Assembly: GCF_001584145.1 (NCBI RefSeq)
Contig: NZ_CP013232.1
Span: forward strand, 1,302,001 to 1,366,000
Reading direction: 5' to 3'
Length of the DNA: 64,000 bases
Source: Collimonas fungivorans
GTDB lineage: Bacteria; Pseudomonadota; Gammaproteobacteria; Burkholderiales; Burkholderiaceae_D
Shown here piece after piece: positions 37,825 to 47,019 of this stretch (its first letter is position 1; the number at the start of each line of letters is the position of its first letter). The notes beneath the pieces are model-generated. The model had not been told where the DNA came from. It searched no databases and was given only the letters and a program-made list of their open reading frames with translations. The translations under genes were made by a program, and so were the position numbers.

Positions 37825-38809
37825 CGTTGCCCTGGCCGCCGATCACGATTTCGCCGGAATCCGCCAGGCGCCTGACGATCTGCAGGATGTTTTTCTGCTC
37901 GCTCTCGACTTGCGAAACCCTGACCGGACCGCGCACTTCCAGGTCTTCGCGCAGCATTTCGGCGGCGCGCTGCGACATGTTGCGCAGGAATTTTTCGCGC
38001 AGTTCCGGCGCCGCTCCCTTGAGTGCGATGATGAGGGATTCCGATTCGACTTCCTTGAGCAGCAGCTGGATGCCGCGGTCTTCGATTTCCAGCAGGTTTT
38101 CGAACAGGAACATTTCGTCGATGATGCGTTGCGCCAGGTCGCCGTCGTGTTCGCGCACGTGCTGGATCACGCTTTCTTCCTGGCTGCTGCTCATCAGGTT
38201 GAGGATTTCCGCTGCGGCCCTGACGCCGCCCAGGCGGCTGCGCTTGACGCCCTGGCCAGACAGCAGGCCGGACAGCACATCGGTCAGTTCGCTGAGCGCC
38301 GCCGGCTGCACGCCGCCGAAGGTGGCGACGCGCAGGATCACATCGTGCCGCAGGCGTTCGGTGAACAGTTCCAGCACTTCGGATGCCTTGCTGCGGTCCA
38401 GGTGCACCAGCAGGGTGGCGATGATCTGCGGATGTTCGTCGCGAATCAGTTCGGCTACTTCGTTGGCTTCCAGCCAGTTCAGGGTATCGATGCCGTTGGT
38501 GGAATTGTTGCCGGATTCCAGGATATCTTCGATCAGGCTGGCCGCGCGGTCGCTGCCCAGCGCCTTGTTGAGGACGGCCCGTATGTAGCCGCTGGAATCC
38601 AGGTTGAGCGCAGAGAACTGCTCTGTTTCAAGGCGGAACTCTTCCATCACCTCGGTGATCTGTTCGCGCGTCACCTGGCGCAGCTTGGACATCGCCATGC
38701 CGAGCTTCTGCACATCCTGCGGATTCAGGTGCTGGAACACGGCGGCAGCGCCGTCCTCGCCCAGCGACATCAGCAGGATGGCGCTTTTTCTGGTTCCGTC
38801 GTCACTCAT
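37811..38809 (-). CDS. fliG: Flagellar motor switch protein FliG
   Basis: FliG is the C-ring protein that meets FliF and the stators. The 332-residue protein has the N-domain (KSAILLMSLGEDGAAAVFQH), the EHPQ motif in RDEHPQIIATLLVHLD, and the charged torque helix in RGIQLLLKEVESESLIIALK. It overlaps fliF by eight bases. Confidence 0.98.
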   Translation of the reverse strand: MSDDGTRKSAILLMSLGEDGAAAVFQHLNPQDVQKLGMAMSKLRQVTREQITEVMEEFRLETEQFSALNLDSSGYIRAVLNKALGSDRAASLIEDILESGNNSTNGIDTLNWLEANEVAELIRDEHPQIIATLLVHLDRSKASEVLELFTERLRHDVILRVATFGGVQPAALSELTDVLSGLLSGQGVKRSRLGGVRAAAEILNLMSSSQEESVIQHVREHDGDLAQRIIDEMFLFENLLEIEDRGIQLLLKEVESESLIIALKGAAPELREKFLRNMSQRAAEMLREDLEVRGPVRVSQVESEQKNILQIVRRLADSGEIVIGGQGNDAYV

Positions 38810-40532
38810 TGTTGCCCATCCAGTTCTTGATTACCATGGCGACCAGGCGCGGATCTTTCTCGGCCAGGCTCTGTGCGTGCTGCAGGTTGTCCTGATGGCG
38901 GTCAGCCTGGCGCTGCCTTGCTTCTTCGTTCAGCTTGACCTGCTCGGGCGACTGTTCTTCGGCAGCCTTGATGGTTGCCGCAGCTGCCGCCGATCCGGCG
39001 CCTTGCGGCCCTTGCAGGTATTTGCGCAGCAGCGGCCGCAGCAGGCCAAACCAGAGCCAGAGGGCGACAACGGCCAGCAGCAGATACTTGCCTGCGCTCT
39101 TGGCCAGTTCGATATTGCCGGCCTGGCGCCACAGCGGCAGTTCCGGCTCCGGCGCGTCGCCGGCAAACTGGCTATTCACCACGTTCAGCGAATCGCCGCG
39201 GTCGGCGCTGTAGCCCATTGCCTGCTTGACCAGGTTTTTTACCTGCTCCATTTCGGCCGCCGGCAGCGCCTGCGCGGTTACCTTGCCCTGGGCATTGGCC
39301 GCGCCGCGGTAATTCACCACCACTGCGACCGACAGCCGTTTGACCGCGCCGGCGGCTTGCTGCACGTGGCTGATCGAGCGGTCCACCTCGTAGTTGGTGG
39401 TGACGTCGCGCCGCACGTTGCTGGAGCCGCCGCTTCGCGTAGCGTTGCTGGCGATGTTGCTGGCAGCATTTGCGCCAGCGGCTGCCGCAGCCGGATTGGC
39501 CTGTGTGGCGGCCGTTCCCGGCTGGTTGGCCGGAGCCGTGCTGATAGGCGCGGTCGGATTGATTGGCGGCTGGTTCGACAAGGCTCCAGGAACGCCGCCC
39601 GGCGGGCTTGCTCCCTGCTGGTTGGCGTCGCTCGATTGCTGGCTGCGGATGGCGGCCTTGGCCGGATCCTGGTTGGGACTGTATTTTTCGTCGGTATGTT
39701 CGACCGTCGAGAAATCGATGTCTGCGGCGACCTGTGCACGTACGTTGCTGGCGCCGACTATCGGCTGCAGGATGGCTTCGATACGGCGGATATAACTCTG
39801 TTCTATTTCCTGTGCATACTTGAGCTGGCTGGCATCCAGGCCGCGATTGCCGGTGGCGGGGGTGGAGAGCAGGTTGCCGCTCTGGTCGACTATCGTGACG
39901 TTCTTGGCGTTCAGTTCCGGCACGCTGCTCGACACCAGGTGGGCTATGGCGCTGACCTGGCCGTCGTCGATGGAGCGTCCGTGGTGCAGGGTGAGCACCA
40001 CCGAGGCGCTGGGTTTCTGCTGGTCGCGCACAAACAGCGAGGGTTTGGGCAGGGCCAGGTGGACTCGTGCCGCTTCCACCGCCGAAATCGATTCTATCGA
40101 ACGCGCTAGTTCGCCTTCCAGTGCGCGCTGGTAGTTGACCTGCTCGGCAAACTGGCTGACGCCGAACTTCTGGTTATCCATCAGCTCGAAACCGACCGAG
40201 CCGCCCTTGGGCAATCCCTGCGACGCCAGCCGCAAGCGCGCTTCGTGGACCTGGTCGGCTGCGACCAGCACGGCGCCGCCGCCGTCGGCGAACTTGTAGG
40301 GGATGTTCATCTGCTGCAGCGAGGCGATGATGGCCCCGCCATCGCGGTCCGACAGGTTGCTGTACAGGACGCGATAGTCAGGCGCCCGGCTCCACAGCCA
40401 GAATGCGGCGATAGCCGCCAGCGCGAACGAGGCGCCGATGATCAGCGGCAGCTTTGGATTGGCGCGCAGCTGCTCCAGCAGCGGCAGTTTCCTGTCGCCG
40501 GCGAGGTTGGCGCCGGTTACGGCAGCATTCAT
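38802..40532 (-). CDS. fliF: Flagellar MS-ring protein FliF
   Basis: FliF builds the MS-ring in the inner membrane. From ATG 40532 (MNAAVTGANLAG) it has 576 residues: a first membrane helix (PLIIGASFALAAIAAFWLW), ring-building motifs (DYRVLYSNLSDRDGGAIIA), a long Pro/Ala/Asn-rich loop, a second membrane helix (YLLLAVVALWLWFGLL) and the C-terminal FliG-binding tail. A GTG-type start seven codons upstream is possible. It leads the minus-strand fliF-fliR block. Confidence 0.96.
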   Translation of the reverse strand: MNAAVTGANLAGDRKLPLLEQLRANPKLPLIIGASFALAAIAAFWLWSRAPDYRVLYSNLSDRDGGAIIASLQQMNIPYKFADGGGAVLVAADQVHEARLRLASQGLPKGGSVGFELMDNQKFGVSQFAEQVNYQRALEGELARSIESISAVEAARVHLALPKPSLFVRDQQKPSASVVLTLHHGRSIDDGQVSAIAHLVSSSVPELNAKNVTIVDQSGNLLSTPATGNRGLDASQLKYAQEIEQSYIRRIEAILQPIVGASNVRAQVAADIDFSTVEHTDEKYSPNQDPAKAAIRSQQSSDANQQGASPPGGVPGALSNQPPINPTAPISTAPANQPGTAATQANPAAAAAGANAASNIASNATRSGGSSNVRRDVTTNYEVDRSISHVQQAAGAVKRLSVAVVVNYRGAANAQGKVTAQALPAAEMEQVKNLVKQAMGYSADRGDSLNVVNSQFAGDAPEPELPLWRQAGNIELAKSAGKYLLLAVVALWLWFGLLRPLLRKYLQGPQGAGSAAAAATIKAAEEQSPEQVKLNEEARQRQADRHQDNLQHAQSLAEKDPRLVAMVIKNWMGNNE

Positions 40533-40876
40533 GCGGCCACCCCGGATGACCACAGGCTGTAACCGTTACTGGTGTTCGCTATGCGCTTCTGTATATCTGA
40601 CACAAGCTTTCCTTAGAATGGGATAACAGATGTCAACAAAGGTAAGCCGGATCAATCGAGGACGGCTTGTGTCGACGCTAATGATTGTCAACGGCTGGCG
40701 CTTATTTCGATCGCTTGAATAGCCGGGGTTTTCCCCATCATTTGCCGCTATGTAAAAAAATCATTGCTGTTACGCTGCCTGTCAGCAGTGAAACGTTATC
40801 GGCAGGAGCGGGCGGCACCTGGGCCGAACTCCAGCGCGATAGCGAGAATTCAAAAAAATGGAAAAAGAGGTGGAAT
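40533..40876. other. Divergent fliF/fliE regulatory spacer
   Basis: This 344-base gap separates fliF (minus) and fliE (plus). It is less GC-rich than the genes. TGTCAAC appears twice (from 40631 and from 40686), each giving TTGACA on the minus strand, but no matching -10 was found at normal spacing. An open frame reaches back from fliE to 40685 but does not look coding. FlhDC-dependent promoters are expected here. Confidence 0.5.
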
Positions 40877-41194
40877 ATGGCGATATCGGCGATCGAATCG
40901 GTATTACAGCAATTGACGGCGACGGCGCAAATCGCCGGCAGCGGCGCCGCGGCAAGTAGCGGCATCGCCGGCGGGGGTTTCGCCGACGAGATGAAAAAAT
41001 CGCTGGAGCGCATCAGCAACAGCCAGCAGCATGCGGTCGGCCAGGCTGAAGCATTCGAGCTAGGCAAGCCCGGCGTGTCGCTGAACGACGTGATGATTGA
41101 TCTGCAAAAGGCGAATGTCGGCTTCCAGATGGGACTGCAAGTGCGTAACCGGGTGGTTGCCGCTTATCAGGAAATCATGAATATGCCTGCCTGA
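40877..41194 (+). CDS. fliE: Hook-basal body protein FliE
   Basis: FliE joins the MS-ring to the rod. From ATG 40877 (MAISAIESVLQQL) the product has 105 residues and ends with the conserved segment GVSLNDVMIDLQKANVGFQM and RNRVVAAYQEIMNM. An AGAGGTGG RBS supports this start rather than the longer open frame. Confidence 0.96.
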   Translation: MAISAIESVLQQLTATAQIAGSGAAASSGIAGGGFADEMKKSLERISNSQQHAVGQAEAFELGKPGVSLNDVMIDLQKANVGFQMGLQVRNRVVAAYQEIMNMPA

Positions 41195-41203
41195 AAGTCG
41201 GTT

Positions 41204-41899
41204 TTGGAACAAGCTTGTTTGGAACAAGGCGCCAGTTATCTGTTGCAGGACGCGGCCGATATCGAAAGTATTTTGCGCGAACTGGAGCGTCAGAACAGCA
41301 GCATGACCATGCGCCAGCTGGGCGGCGGCGAGAGTGTCGCCACGCGCCTGGTGGCGGTGGCGCTGGCGCATGACATCTTTATCCACGCCGGCGACGCCGA
41401 TGGCAGCGGGGCGCATTACCTGCCGGGCGACCTGCTGTGTTTTGACGGCGCACTGGACGGAGCGGGGGTACGTTTTGTGACCAGCGCAGCGCGCAACAGC
41501 GTCAGCCCGTGGCCGACGGCGCTAGCGGCGGCGCTGCCTACCTGCATTGCGTATTTTCCGCACCAGAAGTTTATCCGCATCGGCGTGCAGCCGGTCGAAG
41601 CCTGCGTAGTGCGCGCCAAGCGGCGCGACGGCAACGATTTTGTGCTCGATGTCCATGATTTGAGCGCGCGCGGCATCGGCTTGCGCTCGGCTTATGTATC
41701 GCTGCAGGCGCTGCCGGTGGGCACGGTGCTGCCGGCGGCGGTGCTGGATTTCCGTTCTTCCGGCCGGCTGCTGGTGGACTTGAGGGTGGTGTTCAGCCGC
41801 AGCGTGCAAGGGCCGGACGGCGTCATCAATCATTTCGGCTGTTATTACGTCGACCTCGACCAGGCTCGGCAGAGCTTGGGCGGTCTGTTGAGCGCCTAG
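41204..41899 (+). CDS. ycgR: YcgR-like PilZ-domain flagellar brake protein
   Basis: The 231-residue product has an N-terminal YcgR domain (about 25-115) and a C-terminal PilZ domain with VHDLSARGIGLRS (the D/NxSxxG motif). YcgR slows the motor when bound to cyclic-di-GMP. The usual RxxxR reads QKFIR here, so the first arginine is absent. The start is uncertain: two in-frame TTG codons (41204 and 41219) lie in a 15-base direct duplication containing TTGGAACAAG. It follows fliE by nine bases. Confidence 0.8.
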   Translation: MEQACLEQGASYLLQDAADIESILRELERQNSSMTMRQLGGGESVATRLVAVALAHDIFIHAGDADGSGAHYLPGDLLCFDGALDGAGVRFVTSAARNSVSPWPTALAAALPTCIAYFPHQKFIRIGVQPVEACVVRAKRRDGNDFVLDVHDLSARGIGLRSAYVSLQALPVGTVLPAAVLDFRSSGRLLVDLRVVFSRSVQGPDGVINHFGCYYVDLDQARQSLGGLLSA

Positions 41900-41929
41900 G
41901 GCGGTCCTGCTTTATTTTGCGGCAGGCCC

Positions 41930-41957
41930 TAAATGTTTTCCAGGCAACTGCCGATAA
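41930..41957 (+). promoter_or_regulatory. Sigma-28 promoter of fliC
   Basis: TAAA (41930-41933), 16 bases, then GCCGATAA (41950-41957), a perfect -10 and a -35 one base farther than ideal. The predicted leader is about 100 bases to the fliC start. It fits FliA-driven late expression of flagellin. Confidence 0.75.
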
Positions 41958-42065
41958 CCTGAATAACGGTGGCTTGCTTATCCCGGTTGTTGTTTGGCCG
42001 GGAGCGAGTCCAGCGTTACGGCGGCTTAGCCGGAACCCATAAACTTTAGCAACAGGAGTCATGCC

Positions 42066-43157
42066 ATGTCTGTCATCAATACCAATATTCTTTCGCTGGT
42101 AGCGCAAAACAACCTCACCAAATCGGCGTCTTCGCTGAGCTCGGCCATCCAGCGCCTGTCTTCCGGCATGCGCATCAACAGCGCCAAGGACGACGCTGCG
42201 GGCCAGGCAATTGCGAATCGCTTCACCGCCAACATCACCGGCCTGACACAAGCATCGCGCAACGCCAACGACGGCATCTCGCTGGCGCAAACCACTGAAG
42301 GCGCGCTGACTGAAGTCAACAACAACCTGCAGCGTATCCGTGAACTGTCGGTGCAAGCCGCCAGCGGCACCAATTCTTCCAGCGATCTGCAATCGATCCA
42401 GGACGAAATTACACAACGCCTGAACGAAATCGACCGTACTTCTTCGCAAACCGACTTCAATGGCGTCAAGGTGCTGGCGTCTAACCAGACCCTGAATATC
42501 CAGGTTGGCGCGAATGACGGCCAGACTATCGGCATCGGCCTGCAAAAGATCGATTCGACTTCCTTGAAGCTGAATGCTCTGAACCTGGCTGGTCCTACCG
42601 GCGCGACAACGGCCATGACTCCTACCGGCAAGGACAATACCGGCGCCTCGACTGCTGTTGTCGCCGCCGGCTTTACCGCCGTCAACCGCGACACCAGCGG
42701 CACAGCTTTTACTGCGGCCCTTACCGATCTGTTTACAGATGCGCGCGGCAATAGCTATGTCAAGAACGGCGCTAACTACTACGCTGCCACCGTGACCGTT
42801 GCCGATGCAACCCAAGGCGCGACTGCCGCTACGCCGACAGCGACTGTCACGTACGATTCGTCGAAAGCGCTGACGGCCGCCAGCGGCAGCCCGTTGACTG
42901 CAATCGACAGCGCCCTGTCGCAAGTCGACAGCCTGCGCAGCTCGCTGGGTGCGGTACAGAACCGTTTTGCTTCGACCATCGCTAACCTGGGCACCACAGT
43001 GACCAACCTGTCTTCCTCGCGTTCGGGCATCCAGGACGCAGACTACGCGACCGAAGTGTCGAACATGACACGCGCGCAGATTCTGCAACAGGCAGGCACT
43101 TCGGTGCTGGCGAAGGCGAATCAGTCGACACAAAGCGTTTTGACATTGCTGCAATAA
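42066..43157 (+). CDS. fliC: Flagellin FliC
   Basis: This is the filament subunit. The 363-residue protein has the conserved D0/D1 ends: [20 protein letters not shown] with [20 protein letters not shown] at the N-terminus, and [17 protein letters not shown] and [20 protein letters not shown] at the C-terminus. The central variable part (about 175-280) is short and Thr/Ala-rich. The RBS ACAGGAG stands before the ATG. It is the only flagellin in the window. Confidence 0.98.
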   Translation: MSVINTNILSLVAQNNLTKSASSLSSAIQRLSSGMRINSAKDDAAGQAIANRFTANITGLTQASRNANDGISLAQTTEGALTEVNNNLQRIRELSVQAASGTNSSSDLQSIQDEITQRLNEIDRTSSQTDFNGVKVLASNQTLNIQVGANDGQTIGIGLQKIDSTSLKLNALNLAGPTGATTAMTPTGKDNTGASTAVVAAGFTAVNRDTSGTAFTAALTDLFTDARGNSYVKNGANYYAATVTVADATQGATAATPTATVTYDSSKALTAASGSPLTAIDSALSQVDSLRSSLGAVQNRFASTIANLGTTVTNLSSSRSGIQDADYATEVSNMTRAQILQQAGTSVLAKANQSTQSVLTLLQ

Positions 43158-43171
43158 GCAATGAGCCGATT

Positions 43172-43200
43172 CCGCAGACGCCGCTCCAAGGCGTTTGCGG
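43172..43200 (+). terminator. Stem-loop after fliC
   Basis: CCGCAGACGCC (43172-43182) pairs with GGCGTTTGCGG (43190-43200) through 11 pairs, one of them G-U, around a seven-base loop. It begins 14 bases after the fliC stop. No T-run follows, so it may stabilise the abundant fliC message or give partial termination before flaG. Confidence 0.6.
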
Positions 43201-43317
43201 GGTTAGCCAATTCCAGGGGTGGCTGTTTCTGCGGCTGCCCCTGGTTCCATGATGTTTTGTCCAGTCGGGTTTGGTCCGATAGACCCGAGCGGACAGGTAC
43301 AGCCGGAAGAGGATGTG

Positions 43318-43698
43318 ATGTCGAATGCGATCAACATGGATGCTGCAAGCAGGGCCGCGCCGGCCGAGAACGCAGTTAACGCCGCCGCAACGAATGAGAA
43401 AGCCGCCGGGCACACCGGCGTGGTTATCAACAAAGTGCCGGAAACCGGTGGCGGCAAGTTGGCAGGCGTGCCCGAACGGTCGCAGATTCAAAGCAGGATC
43501 GACGATATCAATCGCCAGTTGCAGCTGAGGGCCGTAAGCGTGCAGTTCCAGATCGATCCTGGCTACAAGGATGTGATCCTGAAGGTGGTGGACCAGCAGG
43601 ACGGCAAGGTGGTCTTGCAGATTCCCAGCGAAGAAGTGGTGCGGATCGCAAAGGTCATGGACCAGATGAAGGGTGTGTTGCTGGAAAAAACGGCGTAG
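43318..43698 (+). CDS. flaG: FlaG family protein
   Basis: FlaG proteins affect filament length in several bacteria. From ATG 43318 (MSNAINMDAASRAAP) the product has 126 residues with a disordered Ala-rich N-terminus and the FlaG domain LRAVSVQFQIDPGYKDVILK, then DQQDGKVVLQIPSEEVVRI. An AAGAGG RBS precedes the ATG. It sits between fliC and fliD as usual. Confidence 0.9.
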   Translation: MSNAINMDAASRAAPAENAVNAAATNEKAAGHTGVVINKVPETGGGKLAGVPERSQIQSRIDDINRQLQLRAVSVQFQIDPGYKDVILKVVDQQDGKVVLQIPSEEVVRIAKVMDQMKGVLLEKTA

Positions 43699-43741
43699 CA
43701 GTTACCCGGCCGAAAACGATATTCAATGCAAAGGAATTGAG

Positions 43742-45199
43742 ATGACTTTAGTTACCAACCTGGGAGCGGCATCAGGATTGCCGCTGGCTACCCTGCTAAG
43801 CAGCATTACCGTTTCCGAAAACCAGCCGCTCACCGCCATGAGCAACCAGCAGAGCGCGTATAACGCCAAGCTGTCGGCTTACGGCACCATACAGAATGCC
43901 CTGAGCACATTGCAGGCGGCGGCCGCGCAGCTGGGCAATCCCGCGCTGTTCCAGAATGTCACGGCGACTGCCGGCACCGCCTCGGTGCTGAGCGCGACTG
44001 CGACGACTGCCGCAGGCATAGGAAACTACGCGATCAACGTCAGCCAGCTGGCGCAGGCGCAGTCGCTGGCGACTGCGGGCCTCGCCAGCACTACCGCGGC
44101 TGTCGGCAGCGGCACGGTCACCCTGCAATTCGGCAGCATCTCGGGCGGCACGCTGGACCCGGCTTCCGGTAAATACAGCGGCGCGACGTTTACCGCGGAC
44201 AGTACGCGCGCCGCAGCTTCCATCACTATCGATTCGAGCAACAATACGATGGCGGGAATCCGTGACGCCATCAATAAAAACAAGGCCCTTGGCGTTACGG
44301 CTTCTATTGTCAACGACGGCAGCAACACCCCGAACCGCCTGGTCCTGACTTCCACCCAGACTGGCGCGACTTCCACCATGAAGATCAGCGTCAGCGGCGA
44401 TGCGGCATTGTCCAACCTGCTGTCGAACGATCCTGCCGGCACGCAAAACCTGCAGCAGACCGTGGAAGGCAAGAATGCGCAGATGACGGTCAACGGCATC
44501 GCTGTCACCAGCGCCAGCAATACCGTCAAGGAAGCAGTGCAGGGCGTGACCATGACGCTGACCGGCACCGGCGCCAGCAGCTTGTCGTTACAGAGCAATA
44601 CGGCAACCGTGCAAGCTGCGATTTCGAATTTTGTCACTACCTATAACAGCCTGCAGACGCTTACCAAGCAATACACGGCTTTCAATACGGCAGCGCAGAC
44701 GCAGGCGCCGCTGACCGGCGACGCGACCTTGCGCAATATCCAGACCCGCATCCGCGACACCATGAACACACCGCAACCCGCCAGCGGCAGCGGCGCATCC
44801 TTGACCATGCTGGCGCAGATCGGCGTGACGTTCCAGGCTGACGGCACCATGGCAATCGATTCGACCAAGCTGACCGGCGCGCTCACCACCAACCTGAGCG
44901 GCGTGCAGAACCTGTTTTCCAGCACTTCCGGCACTACCGGCTTCGGCTCCACGATGTCGACCTTGCTCACCGGCTTCACAGCCAGCAACGGGCCATTGAA
45001 GTCGGCAACCGACGGTTTGAACAGTTCCTTGAAAACGCTGGCGACGCAGATGACCAGCACGCAGTCGCTGATCAGCACAACGATTGCGCGCTATACCAAG
45101 CAATTTACGGATCTGGATACGCTGATCGCCGGCATGAACCAGACCAGCAGCTACCTGACCCAGCAATTTGCAGCTCTCAACGACACCAGTTCAAAATAA
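43742..45199 (+). CDS. fliD: Filament cap protein FliD
   Basis: FliD (HAP2) caps the filament and folds flagellin at the tip. From ATG 43742 (MTLVTNLGAASGLPLATLLS) it has 485 residues, with the N-terminal domain and a C-terminal coiled region (IARYTKQFTDLDTLIAGMNQ, then YLTQQFAAL). An AAAGGAAT RBS lies upstream. The frame open to 43673 lies in the end of flaG. Confidence 0.95.
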   Translation: MTLVTNLGAASGLPLATLLSSITVSENQPLTAMSNQQSAYNAKLSAYGTIQNALSTLQAAAAQLGNPALFQNVTATAGTASVLSATATTAAGIGNYAINVSQLAQAQSLATAGLASTTAAVGSGTVTLQFGSISGGTLDPASGKYSGATFTADSTRAAASITIDSSNNTMAGIRDAINKNKALGVTASIVNDGSNTPNRLVLTSTQTGATSTMKISVSGDAALSNLLSNDPAGTQNLQQTVEGKNAQMTVNGIAVTSASNTVKEAVQGVTMTLTGTGASSLSLQSNTATVQAAISNFVTTYNSLQTLTKQYTAFNTAAQTQAPLTGDATLRNIQTRIRDTMNTPQPASGSGASLTMLAQIGVTFQADGTMAIDSTKLTGALTTNLSGVQNLFSSTSGTTGFGSTMSTLLTGFTASNGPLKSATDGLNSSLKTLATQMTSTQSLISTTIARYTKQFTDLDTLIAGMNQTSSYLTQQFAALNDTSSK

Positions 45200-45210
45200 G
45201 ACGAGGTTTC

Positions 45211-45672
45211 ATGTATACATCTTCTGCCGCCGCGCCCATGCTCAATTCTGGCGCTCGCGCCTACGCCCGGGTCGGCATCGAAAGCGCGGTCATGAGCGCG
45301 TCGCCGCAGCAGCTGCTGACCATGTTGTTCGATGGCGCCAAAGCTGCCATCAGCATGGCGCGCCACCATATGGCGAGCGGCGATGTTGTCGCCAAAGGCA
45401 ACGCCATTTCGAAAGCGGTCAGCATCATCGACAGCGGCCTCAAGGCCAGCCTAGATGCCGAGGCTGGCGGCAGCGCCGGCGCCGAGCTGGCGGCCAACCT
45501 GTCGGCGCTGTACGACTACATCAACCAGCGCCTGCTGTACGCCAACCTGCGTAACGATCCTGCCTTGCTGGAGGAGGCTGACCGGCTGCTGGAAAACATC
45601 GCTTCGGCCTGGCGCGACATCAGTGGCGCCCCAAACGGCGCGCTGACCAACGATCTTTCGGCAAGGGGATAA
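45211..45672 (+). CDS. fliS: Flagellin chaperone FliS
   Basis: FliS binds flagellin in the cytoplasm before export. The 153-residue protein shows ARAYARVGIESAVMSASPQQ, LLTMLFDGAKAAI, and LSALYDYINQRLLYANLRND, the family pattern. It follows fliD by 11 bases. Confidence 0.96.
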   Translation: MYTSSAAAPMLNSGARAYARVGIESAVMSASPQQLLTMLFDGAKAAISMARHHMASGDVVAKGNAISKAVSIIDSGLKASLDAEAGGSAGAELAANLSALYDYINQRLLYANLRNDPALLEEADRLLENIASAWRDISGAPNGALTNDLSARG

Positions 45673-45673
45673 G

Positions 45674-46000
45674 ATGACGCCCCAACATGAACTGATGGAA
45701 TGCTACGAAAAGATCGCGCCGCTGACCGGCCGCATGCTGGAATCGGCGCGCGCCGGCGACTGGGATGGCCTGGTGCAACTGGGACTGCAGTTCCGTTCCT
45801 GGGTTGAGCGCTTGAAGGGAATCGAGCTGGCGGAACCCCTGGAGCCGTTGCAGCTGGTGCGCAAGCACAGCCTGCTGAGCCGGATCCTGGCCGACGACGC
45901 AAAAATCCGCGATATCCTGACGCCGGAGCTGGCGCAGTTGAGCAGCTTGCTGGGCAACATGCATCGACAGCAGCATCTCAACCATGCTTACGGCCAGTAA
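45674..46000 (+). CDS. fliT: FliD chaperone FliT
   Basis: FliT is the export chaperone of FliD and, in enterics, an inhibitor of FlhDC. The 108-residue helical protein starts MTPQHELMECYEKIAPLTG and includes WDGLVQLGLQFRSWVERLKG and RKHSLLSRILADDAKIR. It starts one base after the fliS stop. Confidence 0.88.
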   Translation: MTPQHELMECYEKIAPLTGRMLESARAGDWDGLVQLGLQFRSWVERLKGIELAEPLEPLQLVRKHSLLSRILADDAKIRDILTPELAQLSSLLGNMHRQQHLNHAYGQ

Positions 46001-46015
46001 CCCGAGCCATGCATC

Positions 46016-46924
46016 ATGAGCGGCGGCACCCCCCTGATCACCGACATCGAAGCGATTGCGAACGATACCCGGTTGCCGTCACGCGCGGCAGTCGGCCGGC
46101 AGCTCGGGATCGATCCTGGCCAGCCGGCGCTGCAGGGCAATCCCAGGCTGGCGCAGGGCGCTGCTGACGGCGCCAGCTTGAGCGCGGCGGCGCGCGTCAT
46201 CAGCGAACTGCTGGGGGCGACGCCGATGAAGGGCGAGGCGGTAAGCGGCAGCGCACCGCTGTGGCCGGCCACAGCCGCACCGAGATCGGGACCGGTATCG
46301 GGACCGGAACCACAGCAACTGGCGGCTGCCCTGGCGCGCAGCGTTGCCGGCAGCGGCCTGTTTTATGAATCCCACCTATTGCAATTTTTCACCGGCGAAC
46401 GCTCGCTGGCCCAGCTGCAGCACGAGCCGCAGGCGAAGCTGGTCCTGCCATCGGCAGCAGCCGATGCAGAAGCTGCCACTACTCCCACTGCCAGCCATGT
46501 CACGGCTAACATCGCTGCCGAAGCGGTCCCTCTGGTGCGCCAGCAGCTTGAGTTGCTGGCGCTGTCGCAATTCCGCTGGAGCGGCGAAGCCTGGCCGGAC
46601 GCGGGCATGGAATGGGAAATTACAGAGCAAGGGCGGCGCCAGCCCGACGATAGCGCACCGCGCAGCTGGAGTACTTGTCTGAGCATGACCTTGCCCCGGC
46701 TCGGCGGCATCGAATTGCGCCTGAGCCTGGCGAACCACAGCTGGCGCGCCGACCTGCGTGCGGCCGAGGCGACCACGCTCGGTTCCATGCAGGCCGCCAG
46801 TGCGCAACTGCAGCAGCGATTCTCGGCGGCCGGCCTGCATTTGAGCGGTTTACAAGTGGTGCAATTGCCACAAGCCGGCTTGGATAACCCATTGGATACA
46901 AAAAATGACAACAAAAACAAATAA
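46016..46924 (+). CDS. Second FliK-like protein
   Basis: The 302-residue product has an Ala/Pro-rich N-terminal part and a C-terminal segment that resembles the FliK hook-length domain: LSMTLPRLGGIELRLSLANH, then SMQAASAQLQQRFSAAGLHL and LQVVQLP. True fliK is at 33706. It is followed by a FlhB C-domain-like gene, so the pair mirrors FliK acting on FlhB. It ends with a Lys/Asn-rich tail in AT-rich DNA. Function is inferred. Confidence 0.7.
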   Translation: MSGGTPLITDIEAIANDTRLPSRAAVGRQLGIDPGQPALQGNPRLAQGAADGASLSAAARVISELLGATPMKGEAVSGSAPLWPATAAPRSGPVSGPEPQQLAAALARSVAGSGLFYESHLLQFFTGERSLAQLQHEPQAKLVLPSAAADAEAATTPTASHVTANIAAEAVPLVRQQLELLALSQFRWSGEAWPDAGMEWEITEQGRRQPDDSAPRSWSTCLSMTLPRLGGIELRLSLANHSWRADLRAAEATTLGSMQAASAQLQQRFSAAGLHLSGLQVVQLPQAGLDNPLDTKNDNKNK

Positions 46925-47019
46925 TTGTATTAGAGTAATGTTTTTTGTATGCAGGACGGCTCCCGCACGGCAAATTGGCGCGGGACCGGCAGCTAGCAAC
47001 GGCAAGCAGGCGGACAGCA

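Noticed and set aside
43285..43310. TCCGATAG upstream of flaG as a sigma-28 -10
   Set aside because: No TAAA-like -35 about 15 bases upstream.
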